Part shown: positions 56,400 to 64,000 of the stretch, piece by piece
Numbering within the stretch: the stretch's first letter is position 1
How the letters are laid out: each line of letters opens with the position of its first letter
NCBI GenBank assembly: GCA_017654935.2
Contig: CM065689.1
Location: forward strand, 61,506,172-61,570,171
Length of the DNA: 64,000 nucleotides
DNA from: Phymorhynchus buccinoides
Lineage: Eukaryota; Mollusca; Gastropoda; Neogastropoda; Raphitomidae
Direction: 5' to 3'
Position numbers and translations under genes: made by a program
Notes under the pieces: model-generated
The model's input: the letters and a program-made list of their open reading frames with translations, nothing else
What the model was told of the DNA's origin: nothing
Databases searched by the model: none

Positions 56400-56998
56400 T
56401 CTGAATTCAGAGAATTCTCTGAAGATGACCAAGCCTGGCCTTCCACAGTCGGTCATCACCTGTCGACAGTGTTTCTCTGAATTCAGAGAATTCTCTGAAG
56501 ATGACCAAGCCTGGCCTTCCACAGTCGGTCATCACCTGTCGACAGTGTTTCTCTGAATTCAGAGAATTCTCTGAAGATGATCAAGCCTGGCCTTCCACAG
56601 TCGGTCATCACCTGTCGACAGTGTTTCTCTGAATTCAGAGAATTCTCTGAAGATGACCAAGCCTGGCCTTCCACAGTCGGTCATCACCTGTCGACAGTGT
56701 TTCTCTGAATTCAGAGAATTCTCTGAAGATGACCAAGCCTGGCCTTCCACAGTCGGTCATCACCTGTCGACAGTGTTTCTCTGAATTCAGAGAATTCTCT
56801 GAAGATGACCAAGCCTGGCCTTCCACAGTCGGTCATCACCTGTCGACAGTGTTTCTCTGAATTCAGAGAATTCTCTGAAGATGATCAAGCCTGGCCTTCC
56901 ACAGTCGGTCATCACCTGTCAACAGTGTTTCTCTGAATTCAGAGAATTCTCTGAAGATGATCAAGCCTGGCCTTCCACAGTCGGTCATCACCTGTCAA
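56400..56998 (+). repeat. 76 bp minisatellite with overlapping palindromes (8 copies)
   Basis: Each unit contains TTCTCTGAATTCAGAGAA and, overlapping it, TTCAGAGAATTCTCTGAA, both perfect 18 bp palindromes. CCAAGCCTGGCCTTCCACAG and TCGGTCATCACCTGTCGACA follow. The last unit runs into the left end of element X copy 2 at CCTGTCAA/CAGGGTTTCTGA. Confidence 0.95.
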
Positions 56999-57026
56999 CA
57001 GGGTTTCTGATTTTCCCATCTCTTAA

Positions 57027-57953
57027 CCCTCTTGTGCCTGACGCTCTGTGCTCTCAATCACCTCTGAAATCCTAACCCAAGGGACGTCACTCCGTACAAA
57101 AGGCGGGATAGCGTCGGAAAAATAATAAAATAAAATATACCCTACCAGATTTTTTTTTTTTTGTGCTTTGAATGTGTTGCCGAGATGTCTGTCTGAGTTG
57201 CAAAAGGAATTCCAAGATGTTATGGGGATGCATGGCTCCACAAAAAAAATCAAAATGCCAAAGTGTATTCGCAAACTGCATTCAGTAGTCATTCACTGCC
57301 TACTTTTGCAGACTGTTGAAGCCTAAGACGACTGAAATGGAAATGTAGATCAAAACCATTCACTTACCCTTTCAGTAAGTTTCACTTCACGATCTTATAA
57401 TTCCTATCTTTCACAAAAAAGGGAATTTTCATCGCTGTCATCACTCAGTGGATGCAATAACGACTCATCATCCATGATGTAAAAGTCGGGAAAATGCCGA
57501 TGTCAGTAACACGACTTCAAAAATTCGCATCGATCGAACAAACACAAGCTCGCTGCCGAAATAGGTCAGAATACACTCCTTACTCATCACTTCGCGATCT
57601 CATAAGTCCCATCTTTCACAAAAATAGGACTATTCATTGCTTTCCTCAGTCAATGGACGCCATAACTGTTCGTCATCCATATTGGAAAAATCGCGAAAAT
57701 GCCGAAGTCGGTCACTAATTTTCAAAAATTCATATCTTTCAAACCAATCGGCCTAGAAGCCATTGCAAGCAACAGGACGGAAGTGTAATCTATAGCGAAA
57801 GCGAGGCTGAAGCGCTCACGTGACTGCCATGTGATAGAAACAAAATGGAAGCGCCCAAACCGGCCACGTGGAATCCGTACGTTCCCGAACGTTCTAGACG
57901 TTTCCGATCCGATTTTTTTTTGAACGTTCACGACCGTTCACCGCACAAGAGAG
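57027..57953. mobile_element. piggyBac-type MITE, copy 2
   Basis: A 927 bp insert between TTAA at 57023-57026 and 57954-57957. Ends are CCCTCTTGTGC and GCACAAGAGAG. It is the reverse complement of the copy at 25478-26399, with substitutions and small indels throughout. The uninterrupted target is seen in element X copy 1 (21547-21550). Confidence 0.88.
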
Positions 57954-57957
57954 TTAA

Positions 57958-58224
57958 GGGGTACGCACGTTCACACCCCTGTTTACAATTTTAAGGAGTA
58001 TTTTCATCCCCAATTTCAAATTTTAAAGGGTCAATTTGAAAACATGAGAAACTCCATCCCACTTTCTGCCCGTGCGCTTACACACACATGCACACAGCTA
58101 CACGCATGCATGCAAACTAACACATATGCACACGCATGTATTCCTGCACAAAACATACACTCACACGCGTGCACACACACGCCAAAGAGGGCCAAAGAGG
58201 ACACCGAAGAAATGTGTCTGCCAG
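57958..58224. other. Left interior of element X copy 2
   Basis: It matches the left interior of copy 1 (ATTTTAAAGGG, ATGAGAAA) and then has a CA/TG-rich stretch (58078-58180). No gene is seen. Confidence 0.6.
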
Positions 58225-60160
58225 TGAGCAGTGAGCTTTCAACAATCTAGGCCTATATGTCTTCTGAGCAGTGAGCTTTTAACAATCCAGGCCTATATGT
58301 CTTTGAGCAGTGAGCTTTCAACAATCCAGGCCTAAATGTCTTTTGAGCAGTGAACTTTCAACAATCTAGGCCTATATGTCTTTGAGCAGTGAGCTTTCAA
58401 CAATCCAGGCCTAAATGTCTTTTGAGCAGTGAGCTTTCAACAATCTAGGCCTATATGTCTTCTGAGCAGTGAGCTTTTAACAATCCAGGCCTATATGTCT
58501 TTGAGCAGTGAGCTTTCAACAATCCAGGCCTAAATGTCTTTTGAGCAGTGAACTTTCAACAATCCAGGCCTATATGTCTTCTGAGCAGTGAGCTTTCAAC
58601 AATCCAGGCCTATATGTCTTTGAGCAGTGAGCTTTCAACAATCCAGGCCTAAATGTCTTTTGAGCAGTGAACTTTCAACAATCTAGGACTATATGTCTTC
58701 TGAGCAGTGAGCTTTCAACAATCCAGGCCTATATGTCTTTAAGCAGTGAGCTTTCAACAATCTAGGCCTATATGTCTTCTGAGCAGTGAGCTTTCAACAA
58801 TCCAGGCCTATATGTCTTTGAGCAGTGAGCTTTCAACAATCCAGGCCTAAATGTCTTTTGAGCAGTGAGCTTTCAACAATCTAGGCCTATATGTCTTCTG
58901 AGCAGTGAGCTTTCAACAATCCAGGCCTAAATGTCTTTTGAGCAGTGAGCTTTCAACAATCTAGGCCTATATGTCTTTGAGCAGTGAGCTTTCAACAATC
59001 CAGGCCTATATGTCTTTGAGCAGTGAGCTTTCAACAATCCAGGCCTAAATGTCTTCTGAGCAGTGAGCTTTCAACAATCCAGGCCTAAATGTCTTTTGAG
59101 CAGTGAACTTTCAACAATCTAGGCCTATATGTCTTTTGAGCAGTGAGCTTTCAACAATCTAGGCCTATATGTCTTTGAGCAGTGAGCTTTCAACAATCCA
59201 GGCCTATATGTCTTTGAGCAGTGAGCTTTCAACAATCCAGGCCTATATGTCTTTGAGCAGTGAGCTTTCAACAATCTAGGCCTATATGTCTTTGAGCAGT
59301 GAGCTTTCAACAATCCAGGCCTATATGTCTTTGAGCAGTGAGCTTTCAACAATCTAGGCCTATATGTCTTTGAGCAGTGAGCTTTCAACAAGCCAGGCCT
59401 ATATGTCTTTTGAGCAGTGAGCTTTCAACAATCTAGGCCTATATGTCTTTGAGCAGTGAGCTTTCAACAATCCAGGCCTATATGTCTTTTGAGCAGTGAG
59501 CTTTCAACAATCCAGGCCTATATGTCTTTGAGCAGTGAGCTTTCAACAATCCAGGCCTACATGTCTTTGCGCAGTGAGCTTTCAACAATCCAGGCCTAAA
59601 TGTCTTTGCGCAGTGAGCTTTCAACAATCCAGGCCTATATGTCTTTGAGCAGTGAGCTTTCAACAATCCAGGCCTATATGTCTTTGCGCAGTGAGCTTTC
59701 AACAATCTAGGCCTATATGTCTTTGAGCAGTGAGCTTTCAACAATCCAGGCCTATATGTCTTTGCGCAGTGAGCTTTCAACAATCCAGGCCTATATGTCT
59801 TTGAGCAGTGAGCTTTCAACAATCCAGGCCTATATGTCTTTGAGCAGTGAGCTTTCAACAATCTAGGCCTATATGTCTTTGAGCAGTGAGCTTTCAACAA
59901 TCCAGGCCTATATGTCTTTGCGCAGTGAGCTTTCAACAATCCAGGCCTATATGTCTTTGCGCAGTGAGCTTTCAACAATCCAGGCCTATATGTCTTTGAG
60001 CAGTGAGCTTTCAACAATCCAGGCCTATATGTCTTTGCGCAGTGAGCTTTCAACAATCCAGGCCTATATGTCTTTGCGCAGTGAGCTTTCAACAATCCAG
60101 GCCTATATGTCTTTGCGCAGTGAGCTTTCAACAATCCAGGCCTAAATGTCTTTGCGCACA
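58225..60160 (+). repeat. 39-41 bp array inside element X copy 2 (about 49 copies)
   Basis: The unit contains GAGCAGTGAGCTTTCAACAA, TCCAGGCCTATATGTCTT and T, TT or CT before GAGCAG. Further variants are TCTAGG, CCTAAATG and, in the last third, GCGCAG. The 39 bp (T) class is multiple-of-three and open for 227 residues on the minus strand (59478-60161). This reading is a by-product. Confidence 0.95.
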
Positions 60161-60395
60161 ATCTTGTAGAAATTTAGATGTAGGCTAAATGCATAGATTT
60201 ATCAGATGATTGAAATATGCCGTTAGCATACTAAAAAGTAACGAGTGTGTTAACGCACAAGGCGTCACTTTAATGCGTCATCTCACCCCATACTTGAGAT
60301 TTTAAAGGGTAAATCTCACGCATGGTTTGAGATTCTAGGGGGTTTGTTTAGAGCTCTAGTGCGTAAGTACGCACAATCTCTACGTTTTCAGAAAC

Positions 60396-63235
60396 CCTGT
60401 GTCAATATGTCCTTCATGCACCAATCATCTACAGCCCTGACACATACTGAGGATGAATTAATACCTTAACCTTACCTACAACCCTGTGTCAATATGTCCT
60501 TCATCAGACCTGTTTACCCTTATAATGAAAAACCCGGAATTTGCCACAAAAAACCCCGGAATTTGAAAACAAAAACCGGAATTCACATGATCTGTACACG
60601 ACTCGTGATAAAGCGGTTTCTTCTTCTTCTACTTTCTGCGAACATCGGCGTCGATTTTCAATATTGTGATGATTTCTTGGCTCAATTTTGCCAGAAAAGT
60701 TTTATTAGTAAATTCAGTCACTAATTCTTAGTCAATTTTAGTATAAAACAAGCTGGAAAAAGCAAAATACGTGGAAATGTCCACGATTGGACAGAGAAAA
60801 ATCACTCGGCCGCGGATCGGCGGATGCGAAGTTGCAACTCGGCGCCATCGCGATCAATTTTCACTTCATTTTCCGTTGAAAACTTCAAAATTCTCAAATC
60901 ATCGTATTTTCCAGTGATAATATAATCTAAATTGACTCATTTCAAGCCCTAATTACAATCTCTACCATTAAAAAACTGCCTGGAAAGCTCTTCGAATCGA
61001 CAGTAAAAGTCTGGCCGCCATTTGCTCAGTCCTGAAATAGATCGACCAAAATAAAAACATTATTTCACCCCTTTAACCAATGAAAATGCAGCATTTAATG
61101 CATGTGACGTCAAGCACAACCCCTTTTCTGATGACGTAGTGTGATAGGTACATGTTTCGGTCAACCCTTGCGTCTTTTCCTACGAACGGAAACAAATAAT
61201 AGACGGTTTTTCGAAATCCCGGAATTTTCAGCGTTCACCCGGAATTTTAGCAAATTTCCGGAATAATTCTGGCAAAACCGGAATGTTAAACAGGTCTGCC
61301 TTCATGCACCAATCATCTCCTATACTAGAACAGCCCTGATACATACTGAGGATGAATTAATACCTTAACCTACAACCCTGTGTCAATATGTCCTTCATGC
61401 ACCAATCATCTCCTATACTAGAACAGCCCTGATACATACTGAGGATGAATTAATACCTTAACCTACAACCCTGTGTCAATATGTCCTTCATGCACCAATC
61501 ATCTACAGCCCTGACACATACTGAGGATGAATTAATACCATAACCTACAACCCTGTGTCAATATGTTCTTCATGCACCAATCATCTACAGCCCTGACACA
61601 TACTGAGGATGAATTAATACCTTAACCTACAACCCTGTGTCAATATGTCCTTCATGCACCAATCATCTACAGCCCTGACACATACTGAGGATGAATTAAT
61701 ACCTTAACCTACAACCCTGTGTCAATATGTCCTTCATGCACCAATCATCTACAGCCCTGACACATACTGAGGATGAATTAATACCTTAACCTACAACCCT
61801 GTGTCAATATGTCCTTCATGCACCAATCATCTACAGCCCTGACACATACTGAGGATGAATTAATACCTTAACCTACAACCCTGTGTCAATATGTCCTTCA
61901 TGCACCAATCATCTACTATACTAGAACAGCCCTGACACATACTGAGGATGAATTAATACCTTAACCTACAACCCTGTGTCAATATGTCCTTCATGCACCA
62001 ATCATCTACAGCCCTGACACATACTGAGGATGAATTAATACCTTAACCTACAACCCTGTGTCAATATGTCCTTCATGCACCAATCATCTACAGCCCTGAC
62101 ACATACTGAGGATGAATTAATACCTTAACCTACAACCCTGTGTCAATATGTCCTTCATGCACCAATCATCTACAGCCCTGACACATACTGAGGATGAATT
62201 AATACCTTAACCTACAACCCTGTGTCAATATGTTCTTCATGCACCAATCATCTACAGCCCTGACACATACTGAGGATGAATTAATACCATAACCTACAAC
62301 CCTGTGTCAATATGTTCTTCATGCACCAATCATCTACAGCCCTGACACATACTGAGGATGAATTAATACCATAACCTACAACCCTGTGTCAATATGTTCT
62401 TCATGCACCAATCATCTACAGCCCTGACACATACTGAGGATGAATTAATACCTTAACCTACAACCCTGTGTCAATATGTCCTTCATGCACCAATCATCTA
62501 CAGCCCTGACACATACTGAGGATGAATTAATACCATAACCTACAACCCTGTGTCAATATGTCCTTCATACACCAATCATCTACAGCCCTGACACATACTG
62601 AGGATGAATTAATACCTTAACCTACAACCCTGTGTCAATATGTCCTTCATGCACCAATCATCTACAGCCCTGACACATACTGAGGATGAATTAATACCTG
62701 AACCTACAACCCTGTGTCAATATGTCCTTCATGCACCAATCATCTCCTATACTAGAACAGCCCTGATACATACTGAGGATGAATTAATACCTGAACCTAC
62801 AACCCTGTGTCAATATGTCCTTCATGCACCAATCATCTACAGCCCTGACACATACTGACACATACTGAGGATGAATTAATACCTGAACCTACAACCCTGT
62901 GTCAATATGTCCTTCATGCACCAATCATCTACAGCCCTGACACATACTGACACATACTGAGGATGAATTAATACCATAACCTACAACCCTGTGTCAATAT
63001 GTTCTTCATGCACCAATCATCTACAGCCCTGACACATACTGAGGATGAATTAATACCTTAACCTACAACCCTGTGTCAATATGTCCTTCATGCACCAATC
63101 ATCTACAGCCCTGATACATACTGAGGATGAAATAATACCTTAACCTACAACCCTGTGTCAATATGTCCTTCATGCACCAATCATCTACAGCCCTGACACA
63201 TACTGACACATACTGAGGATGAATTAATACCTTAA
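60396..63235 (+). repeat. 82 bp minisatellite (about 25 copies) split by a transposon
   Basis: The unit contains CCCTGTGTCAATATGTCCTT, CATGCACCAATCATCTACAG, CCCTGACACATACTGAGGAT and GAATTAATACCTTAACCTAC. A longer form has TCCTATACTAGAACAG. It starts at the right terminus of element X copy 2, whose last bases (CCCTG) are also the first bases of the unit. It is interrupted at 60505-61298. Confidence 0.95.
60505..61298. mobile_element. 794 bp TIR element with CCGGAATT subterminal motifs
   Basis: The ends are CAGACCTGTTTACC and, inverted, TTAAACAGGTCTG. CCTTCAT flanks both sides (60498-60504 and 61299-61305) and is present once in the array unit (GTCCTTCATGCACC), so it is a 7 bp target duplication (or 8 bp with one base lost). 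CCGGAATT motifs occur three times near the left end and five times (CCGGAATT or TCCGGAAT) near the right. They look like transposase-binding repeats. No transposase is present. Family unassigned; a CAG start with a 7-8 bp duplication would fit hAT- or P-like elements. Confidence 0.75.
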
Positions 63236-64000
63236 CCTGAGGATGAATAATACCTTAACCTACATGGGTCAAACTCTAACTTCTTTTCTTCTTCTTTGAT
63301 TGCTCAGTTTCCTGTCAATTATGAGCGCAGATGCGCAATGCTGCCGTTATGGACTCTGTAACTCTGGGACAGCAGATTCTTATCTCTGCAAAGCTTTGTT
63401 TGTTTGTTTGTTTAAAAAGAAGGCCATGATCCCTTCTGAGAGTATTACATGGTCAAAGTTTGACAGTCAAATGTTAATCTTATCTATAAAAATTCAGGGG
63501 GGGGGGGGGGGGGGGGGGGTTGCATCTGTGTGTGTGTGTGTGTGGGTGGGAGGAGGTGTATGTGTGCTTGAAAAACTTAATTGCTCTATGTGAAGTACAT
63601 GTGCTTTTATGTATGCATTTTATGTCTTAGTTTATACTATGTCTTGTCAGTTATAGATTATGTGCACACTGAAAAAAAGATTGTTCTTCATTTGAAGACA
63701 GTAAAGATTTGTGAAATGTGAATTGAAATTTAACATGTTCTTCTTCGTTCGCTCAGTTTCCTGTCATATGAGCGTAGATGCGTCATGCTGCCGTTATGCG
63801 CCTAGATAAGAAAAAGTTAGGCCCAGCACGTCCGACTTCGACTGAAGAAATCTTTGTAAGAATTTATAGAAAAAAGGCAGGAGAATGGATCAGTAAGATA
63901 GAACGATAGCAGATAAAATTAAGCAACAGGAAAAGGCAGAGTCAAATAGAGTGATGGATTAGAGGAAGCTATAAGCACATAACTTCCAGACGGTGGGGGA
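63236..64000. other. Right flank: two-copy repeat, G23 tract, no gene seen
   Basis: GCTCAGTTTCCTGTCA, then ATGAGCG-AGATGCG and ATGCTGCCGTTATG, occurs at 63303-63358 and again at 63751-63807. A G23 run lies at 63497-63519, followed by (TG)n. The rest is unique and AT-rich. Confidence 0.6.

Larger units (their letters stand above)
56999..60399. mobile_element. Element X copy 2: TIR element with internal array and nested MITE
   Basis: The ends are CAGGGTTTCTGA (56999-57010) and TCAGAAACCCTG (60388-60399), flanked by TGTCAA on both sides (56993-56998 and 60400-60405), a possible 6 bp target duplication. Subterminal sequence matches copy 1 on the left (TTAAGGGGTACGC, ATTTTAAAGGGTCAA) and right (TTTTAATGCGTCATCT, TTTGAGATTCTAGGGGGT). 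The interior is an array unrelated to most of copy 1's. A piggyBac-type MITE interrupts it at the TTAA near the left end. No transposase is present. Confidence 0.68.

Noticed and set aside
56400..56998. Heat-shock elements in the 76 bp units (alternating TTC and GAA)
   Set aside because: TTC and GAA are three bases apart rather than the two required in the canonical element, so the pattern is just the palindrome.

Overview
This 64 kb window is eukaryotic genomic DNA, most likely from a marine mollusc and probably a gastropod. The evidence is GT-AG introns, CR1-type LINEs, a DIRS tyrosine-recombinase retrotransposon, piggyBac-type TTAA insertions, short TTAGGG tracts and a heavy microsatellite and minisatellite load. 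The species call is inference. I see no complete protein-coding gene, no tRNA or rRNA, and no CRISPR. Summing the intervals by hand, about 60% of the window is tandem repeat, in roughly thirty arrays that mostly have unrelated units.

Layout. 0-24 kb: arrays (18, 57, ~60, ~47, 81, ~26, 60, 69, 60, 56, 65 and ~37 bp units) separated by short unique stretches. One leucine-rich-repeat exon lies on + at 3.7-4.4 kb. A 5'-truncated CR1 fragment is nested in an array at 18.86 kb, and a TIR-bounded element ('element X', copy 1) spans 21.5-22.7 kb. 24-29.6 kb: a fold-back element, then a DIRS-type retrotransposon on the minus strand. Its inverted terminal repeats and internal complementary region are still recognisable, its coding regions are decayed, and a ~0.92 kb piggyBac-type MITE sits inside its recombinase. 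30.7-36.8 kb: one 6.1 kb array of mixed 60/65 bp units. 37-43.5 kb: four more arrays.

43.5-52.5 kb: the last two exons of a minus-strand kinesin-13 (KIF2-type) gene, in matching splice phase, separated by an 8.8 kb intron. That intron holds a 73-81 bp array split by a 5.4 kb CR1-like LINE. The LINE ORF1 contains thirteen 132 bp repeats and short telomere-like tracts. 52.5-54.8 kb: an array whose unit is a copy of the kinesin exon's own 3' splice site, followed by an array whose unit carries the left TIR of a pogo-like MITE. 55.4-63.3 kb: further arrays; element X copy 2 with its own internal array and a nested piggyBac MITE; and a 794 bp TIR element with a 7 bp target duplication.

The main pattern is that tandem amplification repeatedly starts at functional or mobile boundaries: a splice acceptor, transposon TIRs and the interior of transposons. 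Transposons have in turn landed inside arrays, so the repeated units preserve pre-insertion sites and fix the element ends to the base. The long open frames through the arrays follow from unit lengths divisible by three, and I do not regard them as genes.
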